From Cymbomonas tetramitiformis (Eukaryota; Chlorophyta; Pyramimonadophyceae; Pyramimonadales; Pyramimonadaceae): 64,000 bases of DNA. The position numbers and the translations under genes were made by a program. Of the stretch, positions 12,101-24,100 are shown one piece after another (positions within the stretch are counted from its first letter, which is position 1; each line of letters opens with the position of its first letter). The notes below the pieces were generated by a model. It was not told where the DNA came from. It searched no databases and saw nothing but the letters and a program-made list of their open reading frames with translations. The stretch spans positions 26,455 through 90,454 of the forward strand of contig LGRX02034638.1 in NCBI GenBank assembly GCA_001247695.2, written 5' to 3'.

Positions 12101-15100
12101 GTCTTGGTATGACACCTTTGTGGCCTCCTTCCACGCACAGTATGCGTGCAAAAATCTTGGGGTGTTGGACTTGGTCATGGGTATTGGAGTGCGCTGGGGA
12201 AGTGATACAGCATACTTATCTCAGTCTGGCTATATCTCCCAGATCATCAGCACTTATGGCCTGGATGATGCCAAACCAGCAAGTTTACCGATGTCACCTG
12301 GCACTGCGCTGGCTCTTGCTGATGGTAAGGGACCTATGCCTTACCGAGCTCTTCTGGGGCAGCTGCAGTGGGTGGCTCGCTGCAGTAGGCCTGACATTAT
12401 GGCGGCAGTATCAGTCCTATCAAGGTTCTGCGCCACGTATGGTCCAGAGCACTTTGTGGCCCTGAAGCAGGTGGTGAGATATCTGAAGGGGGGGGTGGCA
12501 CATGCCTGGGTGTTCAGGCTGCAGAAACACCCACTGTGCAGGGCTCTCTACTGCCTGAGGGGGTTATTGAGCCAAAATGTCACTCGCAAGTTCTGACTTC
12601 ACCTGACTGCACTGGGTGGCTCAACTCCATTTAAGAACTGGAAGCACTGGTGCAGATCAAGAAAGCCTTGCTGATGATGGACGAGGAGGACATACCAGCT
12701 GGGGTAAAGTTACTGGAGATGTCACTGGTGCTCAAGGTCAAATTGGACAAGAACAGGCAACTCCTGAAGAGGAAGAGCCGGATATGTGTGCGGGGCAATA
12801 AACAGGAGTATGGGGTGGACTACTATGACACCTTTGCCCCATGTACACAACTGTCCTCAGTCAGGATCGTCATCACCCTGGCTTTGAACCTTGGACTTAT
12901 GGTATACCACATGGATGTTGACACTGCCTTCTTGAACTCAGTACTCGAGGAGGACCTGTATGTTCATCTTCCCCGAGGGTTGGTCTATGGGGGGCACAGG
13001 TGTGCCAAGCTGCTGAAGGCAGTGTATGGGCTCAAGCAGGCTGGCAAAGAGTGGTTTGACACCTCCGATGCGTTCATAATGGGATATGACTCCAGGATGC
13101 AGAGGAGTGACGTGGAGCCCTGCCTGTATTTCATCCGGGACACCACTCTCCAGGATATCATTCTGGCCTACGTGGATGACTACCTGGTGGCCACCAATGA
13201 CAAGTCTTGGTATGACACCTTTGTGGCCTCCTTCCACGCACAGTATGCGTGCAAAAATCTTGGGGTGTTGGACTTGGTCATGGGTATTGGAGTGCGCTGG
13301 GGAAGTGATACAGCATACTTATCTCAGTCTGGCTATATCTCCCAGATCATCAGCACTTATGGCCTGGATGATGCCAAACCAGCAAGTTTACCGATGTCAC
13401 CTGGCACTGCGCTGGCTCTTGCTGATGGTAAGGGACCTATGCCTTACCGAGCTCTTCTGGGGCAGCTGCAGTGGGTGGCTCGCTGCAGTAGGCCTGACAT
13501 TATGGCGGCAGTATCAGTCCTATCAAGGTTCTGCGCCACGTATGGTCCAGAGCACTTTGTGGCCCTGAAGCAGGTGGTGAGATATCTGAAGGGGGGGGTG
13601 GCACATGCCTGGGTGTTCAGGCTGCAGAAACACCCACTGTGCAGGGCTCTCTACTGCCTGAGGGGGTTATTGAGCCAAAATGTCACTCGCAAGTTCTGAC
13701 TTCACCTGACTGCACTGGGTGGCTCAACTCCATTTAAGAACTGGAAGCACTGGTGCAGATCAAGAAAGCCTTGCTGATGATGGACGAGGAGGACATACCA
13801 GCTGGGGTAAAGTTACTGGAGATGTCACTGGTGCTCAAGGTCAAATTGGACAAGAACAGGCAACTCCTGAAGAGGAAGAGCCGGATATGTGTGCGGGGCA
13901 ATAAACAGGAGTATGGGGTGGACTACTATGACACCTTTGCCCCATGTACACAACTGTCCTCAGTCAGGATCGTCATCACCCTGGCTTTGAACCTTGGACT
14001 TATGGTATACCACATGGATGTTGACACTGCCTTCTTGAACTCAGTACTCGAGGAGGACCTGTATGTTCGTCTTCCCCGAGGGCTGGTCTATGGGGGGCAC
14101 AGGTGTGCCAAGCTGCTGAAGGCAGTGTATGGGCTCAAGCAGGCTGGCAAGGATTGGTTTGACACCTCCGATGCGTTCATAATGGGGTATGACTCCAGGA
14201 TGCAGAGGAGTGACGTGGAGCCCTGCCTGTATTTCATCCGGGACACCACTCTCCAGGTTATCATTCTGGCCTACGTGGATGACTACCTGGTGGCCACCAA
14301 TGACAAGTCTTGGTATGACACCTTTGTGGCCTCCTTCCACGCACAGTATGCGTGCAAAAATCTTGGGGTGTTGGACTTGGTCATGGGTATCGGAGTGCGC
14401 TGGGGAAGTGATACAGCATACTTATCTCAGTCTGGCTATATCTCCCAGATCATCAGCACTTATGGCCTGGATGATGCCAAACCAGCAAGTTTACCGATGT
14501 CACCTGGCACTGCGCTGGCTCTTGCTGATGGTAAGGGACCTATGCCTTACCGAGCTCTTCTGGGGCAGCTGCAGTGGGTGGCTCGCTGCAGTAGGCCTGA
14601 CATTATGGCGGCAGTATCAGTCCTATCAAGGTTCTGCGCCACGTATGGTCCAGAGCACTTTGTGGCCCTGAAGCAGGTGGTGAGATATCTGAAGGGGGGG
14701 GTGGCACTGGACCAAGCAGACCTTTGCCTCTCTCCATCTACACCGATTCTGATTATGCGGGATGCAGGGTGACCAGGAGAAGCACCTCTGGTATTGCGGT
14801 CTTCCTGTGTGGGAGTTTGATCATATTCTCATCTATGATCCAGAAGTGCGTGTCCCTATCCACTACTGAGGCCGAGATCATCGCTATGTCTGAGGGAGCT
14901 CGTGAAGTCAAGTATGTTCTCAACGTGCTGGACTCCCTGGTGGACATATACAGGCCAGTGCCCATGTACTGTGACAACCAGGGAGCTATCCACCTGGCCA
15001 CTGACTACGTGAACAACTCCCGGTCCAGGCACATTGAAGTGAGGAACATGTACATCAGGGAGTTGATCAAGGCCAAGGACACGGAGGCGCTGTACACTGG

Positions 15101-18100
15101 AACTGATGATAACACCTCTGACATCATGACCAAGCCCCTGGCACTCCCTATATTTCGTGTACACAGAGAGCGACTGGGTGTCATGAACCTGCCTCGTGGA
15201 GACCAATGAAGACTGAAGGGGGCACCATCCCCATAAACTGGAGCTGAAGGGGCACCATCCCCATATCACTGGAACTGAAGACTGAAGGGGGCACCATCCC
15301 CATAAACTGGAGCTGGAGGGGCGCCATCCCAAGAACTGGGCATTGCTGACTGAAGGGGCACCATTCCCAAGAACCGGCAGTAGGATAACTAGACAGTCAC
15401 CCTTTAGAAGGGGTATTGGAATCTGCAGTGTCTGCTGATCAGTTTGATGTAAAGCATGACTGTCTAGGCCTTGCACAGTAGTCAGGATGCTCAAACCCTG
15501 AAGGAACCCGGAAGAAACCCTATGAAACCCTTAGATCTAGATTTAGATCTGCTGAACTAATCGTGGCCGTTGGATCATATGATGACCATCGGAAAGACAC
15601 AGTGTGTAATAGTTCACCGGCCCATCGCAGACGTGTCACTGCAGTCGTTATGAACTCGACAGTGGCATGTCATACTCTAATTAGTGAACTTTCACTTAGA
15701 CTGCCCAATCAGTAATGATTGGGCGATAACGTTCGTGGCTTTTCGAGCTGCGAACTGGTATATCTTTTGAGAATGAAAGTTTACGCTCGCTTTTTGCAAA
15801 TAACCCTGCATAGAATTCCAAAACGATCTCATGCCGTTCAGTGTGGCGTGGGGCAGTCGACGGCACGAGGTGAAGTTCTGCAGATTATTGGTGCGTGATC
15901 GGTGTCGTCATCGGTGAGGTCTGCACGCGCCTCGCGTTCAGCAGATCGGGGCAGGTGTTGTATGCGCGCCTCTCTCGGCCTTGCTTGCGCTGAAGCCTGT
16001 CAGCAGTGTCCGCAGAGACGCGCATGGTACGGGTGGCTTCGATTCTCCAGGGGCCAGACGCATTCGGAAGAGTGCACGTCCTTGATGTGCCCGCAGCTGT
16101 TGCGTGTGGCCTGAGGAGCTTGCTCGCCGCCCGGTTGCTCGCAGGTTGGCGTGCGAAGTGCATTCGGAGAAAATTGGTCTCGCTCAGAAGATGGTGGCTG
16201 CCCGATGCAACATCGCGGGCAAGCTGGCGATCTGCACAGGGGAGATGCTGGACTCTATGTATGACAGCCCGATGATGACTGCCGCAGAGGTGTGCGATGT
16301 AACCAACGCTGTGCTCGATGGTTTTGATGCGTGTCTCTTGACACAGGTGACACTCGTCGGCGAGTTCCCAGTGGATGCCATCAGCCAGGCGTCGAAGGTC
16401 GCCAGGTGTGCTCCCCGCTGCGGCCACCATCGCTGCGGAGAAGACACGGTTCCGCGTTGCCGCTTGATGGGATGACCCGACGTGGCTCCTTGCCACATTC
16501 GTTGTGACTTGCTGCGGACTGGAAGATGCGGCGGTCACATCGCAACATGCCACTCCTCTCAACCGTGGCAACGTGTGTGCACACCACAGTCGAGGCAAAT
16601 CCCTGACTAATGCTGAGCCCCCCTTCCCCCCCGACAAGGCTCAAGAGGGAGACTGGAGGCACGGTGTTGGCGCAACACTGACGACCCCCCTCCCTCCCGG
16701 CAGCGCTCACAAGGGTGAGTGGAGGACCGGCTTTGTGCAACGCCGACACGCCCCGTTCACTGCAACAGAGGGCGATTGATGCCTTGGACCCCTGTACTGC
16801 CTATTGAGGACGCGGCTGTTGCGCGGGGGGTGGCTGGTCCGAGGACTTGCCCAGGTTCGCGGAACTGGGGGTGGACTACTACGGCTCCACCAATTTCATC
16901 AGCAACAACACACGCAAGCCGATGGCCGGCATGGAGGCAATTTGCCTCGCGGCGGTGACCGCCACGATCGACATGGACGCCTCCCTTATCATCATCTTCT
17001 CGGACTCCATCGTGCCTCCGCGGCTCATTGCCAAGTTCCGCCCGCAAGTCACAATCCTCGTTGTCACCAACAAGCCCCAGGTCGGGTGTAAGCGCTTTGC
17101 GAGCGGCAATCGGGGCGTTAAATGGACACTCCTTACGTGCCCCCTTCCTCGAGCGCTGTTCGCGAGACGCACCGTAACACTCAGACACTCGAGCAAGCCG
17201 TCACTTCCCTCCACCCTCCGCGGCCCCTCGTATGCGAGGAGCAAGAGGCTACACCATTGCCAAGTGCATTTTCCCTCGTTGTGGCCTGAAGACACAGGGG
17301 CCAACTTCCAGGCGTAGCCGCAACCATCAGGGCGGGGCGGCCTATGTGGTATGTCAGCAGGGTGTGTTCACAGCACAGCTGAGTTGGAGCGCCCTTTCTG
17401 ACATGACTTGCAGGTGGCGGCGCACTGCCGCTTCGTGTTCGGGCTGGTGCCTATGTATATGAAGGAAAAGGTGACGGATACGGCAGATGCGCTTCCGGCT
17501 GCCGTCATGCATGCAAAGGTGTGGTCCCGCTTTTCAACGCCGCACCCGCTGCCGTACCGTGATTTAAACCCATGTTTAGTGGGGTTTATCAATTTTCAAT
17601 CAATTATCAATTGACAGTCCGAAGCCCCGACCGATAGAATGATTTTGTGGATCTGAGGATCAGTATTCACGGAAAACTGATAAACCAAATCTCAGACCCT
17701 CAGATACAGTAAATTTTGCGGGGTTGCGGTTCACCACGTGTCAACAATGTTTTTGACACCGGGGACGACGCCCCCTAGTTGGGCTGGTCAAAGGCCAAAA
17801 ACTAAGCGTGGCGAATTGGCCGGAACGAATTAGAAACAGATTTGCGGAAAGCTATTTTTTCTAAGTAAGATTCAATGTGCATCAGATGCGGTTGAATGTG
17901 GAGTCACGCTATTCCCCACGCTGAGTTTCTTCAACCAACCATATGCAAGTACTAGACAGGGTTCCCATATATAAGACATAGATCCGCCGGTTCCGATCAC
18001 GGGTCACCGCCCGCCATCTGAACATTTCGCGCTCAAATGAACTTGCCTAGCACACCGTTTTATGATACTATAACGTAAGTTAATAAGTTAACATAACTTG

Positions 18101-21100
18101 CGTGTCTAAACACGCAAGTTATGACGCGCTATGGCATCCCGCGGTCCGCTTGGCCCCAAGCGCACCGCAGGAATGGCGTTAGCGAATCTGCGGCTAATGA
18201 AGACGTGCTTGGTCTCTAGACGTTTAAACCCACTAGTGTGACCTATTTGAGAGAAGTTATGAAAGAAAGTTACGTTCTTGTTTACTAATTTGTGCGTGGT
18301 GAACACACTGCTAGGCAGCGCTTAACACTCTGAAACCGCTCGGGAGTGTCAAGTCTGTCACGAGAAATAAGCGCGATCTGACTGCTGCGATCTTTGAGTC
18401 TGTGATCGCAATTGAACGATTGAAATTGACTGTCGAGCAATTGTTCGGAGGTTTCAGAGCAATCCTGCCTCGTTTCATTAGATGACTAAATCGCCGTATG
18501 CCGCCATGCATGCAAAGGTTCTCTCCCTCTCTTCAGCGCTGCGCCTGAGACATCACACCGAATGCGACGCGTTCCCCGGCTCCTCATCCTGCAGCCCGCC
18601 CTGCGCAGATCGAGCATCCTGGCAGCTCGCCTCTGCCCACCACAGCTTCTGCTCGCACAAACTCACGGGTCCTTTGTTGGACGTTGCAGGTACAGGGGTT
18701 GGTGACAGGGGAGAGCCTGCAGGTGATAGTCATGTCCGGCAGAGAGACGGCAATCATGAGCGGACAAGGCATCGCTGATTTGCGGTTCGCACCCCAGCGC
18801 GTGACGCTGCAGGGGGAGAGCGTGCTGCTGGTGGATCCCCTTCCCAGCCCCGAGGGAAGCTATCAGGGGGACCAAATCATGACACTCGCGGTGCTCTCTG
18901 CGAACGGCTCCGTGCTGGAGAACCCGTCCGCCCGGAAGCGCAACACCAAGATCCTCTGCCAGCTCGGGCCGAAGTCACGCTCCAAGGACGCCATCTGCGA
19001 GCTGCTGGACGCCGGGATGGACGTCGCCTGCATCAACCTGGCCATCGGGTCCCAGGCAGGCTGGATGCAGGTGCACACACCATCTGCCCCTGACTCTGGC
19101 CCATCCTCCATCTTTCGCGTTCCTGGCGTCCATGCTACAGCCCTAGTCAGGTCGGTAGCGCCCACAGGCAGCAGATTACCCGCTCTTTCGGCATTCGGCG
19201 TTCTCTAGTCCCGGATGCCATCGGGTCGCAAGCAAGAAAGGGTGTCGTTGTGAGCGCCACCTCCACAGGGGCGACTTCCGCCACCTCCACAGGGGCGACT
19301 TCCGCCACCTCCACAGGGGCGACTTCCGCCACCTCCACAGGGGCGACTTCCGCCACCTCCACAGGGGCGACTTCCGCCAACTCACGGTGTGCAGAGCGAC
19401 TTTGTGACCGCCCTTGAAGCCTGCAATGGCTCTTGGAGCATCCTCAAGCGGGAGCGGGGCGATGGAATCCAAAATGGAATCCGTTATAGATGCGAGGGCT
19501 TTGGGGTGCGGTGCGGAGGGTCAGGGGAATCATGGTGGGTTGAGGGATTGGGCAGGTGATGGCGGATTGGAGAGAGATCCTCGCTGCGCGCCTCCCTCAG
19601 TCGCGCCACGTGGCCACCATGATGGTTACCAAGGGTCCCGAGATCAAGACCACCATGCTGCGCGGACACAAGCGCATCTCGCTTACGGTTGGGCAGACCG
19701 TCACGATTGTGGTATGCGGGGACGACGACCAGTCGTTTGAGGGGTTCCAGACTGAGGAGGAGACAAAGATCGGGGTGGCGTATGGAGCGCTGGCGGAGAG
19801 CGTGGCGCCCGGGAGCACCATCCTCATCAGCAACGGGTCAATCGCGATATGCGTGAAGGAGGTGGCCGGCGCGGAGGTGCAAGGCGTGGTGACGCTGGCG
19901 GACATGAAGCTTGGCGAGAAGAAGCTGTGTAGCTTGCCCGGGGCACGCATTCAGATGCCGGTGCTCACTCCTCAGGCGAGTGGCTGGAGCACACCCTGCC
20001 CCACGGGTGCGCTGAAGTCTTGGAGCGCTGCGTCGCGGAAGCGCACACCGGGTCCACGGATTTCCCTCTCTCTCGACCCCGATTCCTCAAGGCGCCCCTA
20101 GGGGCCCCTCCCTGCCTCTGCGAAGGGTGGGTTGGGCTCCCGATGCCTGGCTTGTCCAGATAGCCACAGCAGCAGCAGCAACCAGGGCGGAGCCTGTCCT
20201 AGGGACCATGGTCCCACTGTAAGATGCCCTGCCGAGGCCATGCTTGGCGGACGGAGTGTGTTCTGTGATGTGGGTGGTGGCTGCCGAGTGGAGTGGGCGG
20301 GACGGTGCCTGAGGGCGGGCGACAGGACAAGGACAGCGTGCTGAACTTCGCCTGTACATGGAACATGGACTACCTCGCTGTCACCTTCACGCAGTCGGGT
20401 GAGGACATCAAGCATGTCCGCGCCCTGCTGCAGGAGGCCGGGTGCTCGATGCAGGTCTTGGCCAAGATCCAGAACGCCGAGGGCCTCCGCAACATCGACG
20501 ACATTCTGCGCCATGCCGACGGCGTCATCATGGCCCGCTCCGCCCTGGGGGTCGAGATCGGAGCCGAGAAGGTGGGCCCCTTGGAGCAGTGCAAGACCCA
20601 GCCCGTGATCCCCCTGCCCGCGAGCTGCGCCAGGCGATCCACGCCAGCAGCCAGCAGCCAGGCTGCGCGCTCGCGAGCCGAGCCCTTGGCTGCAGAATGC
20701 CTGAGCCTCATCCGCACTCCCCGCCAGACACAAGAGCGGTGTGCAGCGCTTCAGGTGGCGCGCGGAGTCCCCGCCGCAGGTGCAAGCTCGGCTCGTGCCG
20801 CAGCTGGGCGCAGTGAGGCGGCCCTCGAAGCAGCTGGAGGCAGTGACGCGGTGCTTAAGGTGGCTTGGGGCGGCTGGAGTGCTGGCAGGTTCCCGGCGCG
20901 CAGAAGCTGATTGTGACCAAGTGCGGCATCGCGTGCAAGTTCGTGGCGGTCGGGGATCAGATGATGGAGACCATGCTGACGAAGCAGAAGCCGACGCGCG
21001 CGGAGATGACGGACGCGGCCAACATGGTGTTTGATAGATGCGACGGCGCCATGCTCGTGGGCGAGACGGCGCACAGCACGAGGGCCGCAGAGACCATCCG

Positions 21101-24100
21101 GAGCCTGGCGGCCATCCTCGTGGGCGCCGAGGAGGCGATGAACAAGCAGCAGATTTTCTCCTTCATCCGCGACTTCACCCCGAAGCCGGTGGGGGTGGTG
21201 GAGGCAGTAGTCAGTGGTGCGGTAAAGACTGCGCTCGATATTGAGGCGTTCCTGATCGTGATTCACTCCCAGGTGTGCGCGTGTGACACCCCAGACGTTG
21301 ACCTCAGGCCGGCCTCCTGCCTATTCCGCAGCGCTGGGTGTTATGTCCTTGGAAGTCGATCCAAAATGTGGTGCGAGCCCCACATTCGGGTGACGCACAT
21401 GCCTGAACTGCTTTCTGCGGGCTTGGGGACGATTCCTCCGTCTTTTGTGCTCTTAGTTTTTTAATTGGTGAGCGGCGAGAGTGTCGGTTTCATCACCTCA
21501 GCACGGCTCCCCGGGGCGGCACTTCGGGAATTCGCCACCGCCCGAAGAGAATAATGTTGTTGGGGAGGAGTGCGCCACTTGCACTTCTGCTGCCCTTTCT
21601 TTTCTCCTTCTCGAAGATTAGCATGGCGGGGCGTGTGCGCCCTCCAGAGGCCTGGGCCGGACTTCCTTGGGATGCATGCTGCATCAGAGCTTATCTTGAC
21701 AGAGCTCGTGAGAGCTCATCTTGACAGAGCTCGTGAGAGCTCATCTTGACAGAGCTCGTGAGAGCTCATCTTGACAGAGCTCGTCAGGGTTCATCTTGAC
21801 ACCTCTTAAATGAGCGTGCATGGCTGGGTGGGTGGATCCAAGCTCTAAGCTCTGTGCCGCGCCTTTGAAGTGTGGCGAAAATCAGATAGGATTCAGGCCA
21901 TTGGTGAGCCACCAGGTCGAGTCAAATGCGAGCATACGCCCCGCAACCCCTATTGCTCTGATCCTGCTCCGATGGCGAACACGGGCACCCAAAAGCATGT
22001 CGCGCCCTATTCGCCGATTTTGCTATTCTTCCAAGTTTCAACAGGCTTGCAATACTGTTGGCGATGTTATACGCGGGCGGCGCCGCATGCCAAGCTCCGC
22101 TTGGGGGTGACGCATGCCAAGCTCCGCTTGGGGGTGACGCTTGCCATGCGCCCCCTTGAGCCCTCTCTCCATGTGTGCTGTGTCTTCGCGCAGGATGGGA
22201 GCGCCGCGGTGCTAGCGGCCAAGTATCGACCTAAGGTGCCAGTGCTCGTGATGACAGAGTCTGAGGCGATCGCCCGCCAGTTGAGCGCACGCTTCAGCTT
22301 GCAGGCCTACCTGCTCCCGCCAGGGGAGAGCTACAGCGCTCCAGGGCTGAAGACAGCGGTGGCGCACGCCATCGCCAATGGAATCTGTGGCGGAGGAGGG
22401 AAAATGGTGCTGGTCTCCGGCAGACAGGGCGGGGCGCCGCCAGATCAAGCGCCGAGCGTGGAGGTGGCGGATATGCCAGACAGCGTCAAGGCCCAGCCCG
22501 CCAAGTCGCTTCGTGTGAGCGCGCTGTCCATAACGAACAAGTCCTGGGCGGCCTTCCGCAGCCAGACACTGGACGTCGAGTCACACACCGCAAAGACCAA
22601 CCTTCCGTGCCGGAAAGCCAAGATCGTGTGCACCATCGGGCCTCAATCTGGTACAGAGGAGGTGAGCTGAGGGAAAGGGCCAATGTCCCGACAATGAAAA
22701 AACTCCGCAAGTGATAAAGGGCCTCCCCCGATGGCATCCGCAGGGCTGCTAGCCTACCACGAGAAGCCCCGGCTCTCCCATATGCAAGCTTTAGCATGGG
22801 CAGTCGGGCTAGGGCATCTTTCCTGTGCTTCCCGTGGACGAGGAAGGTGGGCCTTGCCTCGAGCGCCCGGCACGAGGGATCCAGATGTTGGCTTGCGCGA
22901 AGGTGGGTTTGCCTCGAGCGACAACAGAGCACGGGTATGTAGAGCGGGGTGCTTGCTGGGTGGCAGGTTCTTGGCCGGCTGCTGGATGCAGGTCTCAATC
23001 TGGCGCGGTTCAACTTCAGCAGCGGCAAGGCCGAGCAGCATCGGGAGCGCCTCAACCGGCTCCGCGCCGTCGCCAGCAGCCGAGGTGCCCACGTGGCCAC
23101 TATCTTTGATACCGAGGTGGGGAATCCCCCAATATTTCTTCCCGGTGGTAGGGTCCATTCCAAAGGGATTGGAGCGCCTCCTGCATGCTGCGCTACGTCC
23201 AGGCTGAAAGGGACAGACCAAGGTGTTCCGCTTACTGGCTGGATGAGCGATCTCAACCCCACGACCACGACCCTGCCACTTGGGATTGTCTGATTGGTGC
23301 ATCGCGGAGGGAATAGTCTGGGCGGCTGCTGTAGGCTGAGCTCCTTCTCTGCGGAGGGGCCTACTCGAGGGGCCACGTGAGAGCCTGGGGCACCGCCTGA
23401 GCGTATTGCCACGGCCAGTGAGTGAAGCATTTACCACCGGAGGCATCCACGCGCGCAGGGACCGGAGGTTGTGATCGGACGGCTTGAACGACACGAGCCA
23501 ATATATGTGGAGGCCGGGCAGAAGGTCATTCTGCGGGCTTGCGGCGGCGAGGAGATGAGAACATTTGTCGGGTCCAAGACGGACGAGGCCACCCGCATCG
23601 CCGTGTCGTATCCGCAGCTCAGTGCGCACCTGACTGCAGGAAACGTGATCTGGTGCAACGGCCACGTGGACAACTTGGGTGAGTCTCCCACCGGCGGGCT
23701 CGCGCCTCGCAAAGCATTTCGCGCGCACGCCGGCAGCGGCAAGCGCGGGAGGACTTGCCACTTGTGTAGCCACCATCCGAATGCCCCTAAAAGGTTACGC
23801 CCAATCACTCCAAACGATAACGGAACGATGGCGGTGCGGATGGCTTTGCGGTGAGCTGAATGACGGAGAAGCGGTTGTATTGACGCAGGCAGTGTCGCCA
23901 TTGCGGGATGATCAGCACGCGTGTATTTACGCGAGAGTGCGCATATTGCCCTGTCATCGATGAGGTGGAAGGGCTGGCCGTTCCGGATGCCGGAGGGAGG
24001 GGCGTTCGATGACAATAGCATTGTGGCACGATAGTACCCCAGTGTAAAGCGAGGGATGGGAACGATAGTGCTGCCAGTGATAAGCGATGATGTTCCCATG

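Larger units (their letters stand above)
5703..15823 (+). mobile_element. Copia-type LTR retrotransposon with tandemly triplicated RT
   Basis: The element is bounded by two 410-bp LTRs that differ at about six positions. A perfect 5-bp target-site duplication, CGATC, lies at 5698-5702 and 15824-15828. Domain order on the + strand is Gag with CCHC knuckle, aspartic protease, NPPF methyltransferase-like domain, integrase, reverse transcriptase (three tandem copies) and RNase H, which is the Copia order (IN before RT). The coding region is broken by several frame changes (near 7200, 9375, 9460, 10100 and 14710), so this copy is probably not autonomous. It sits in a PK intron in the same orientation as the host gene and is spliced out in the predicted transcript. 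Confidence 0.95.

Noticed and set aside
12501..14706. RT copies 2 and 3 as an assembly artefact
   Set aside because: Copies differ from copy 1 and from each other at many positions and share a deletion, which fits real duplication; long reads would still be the proof.
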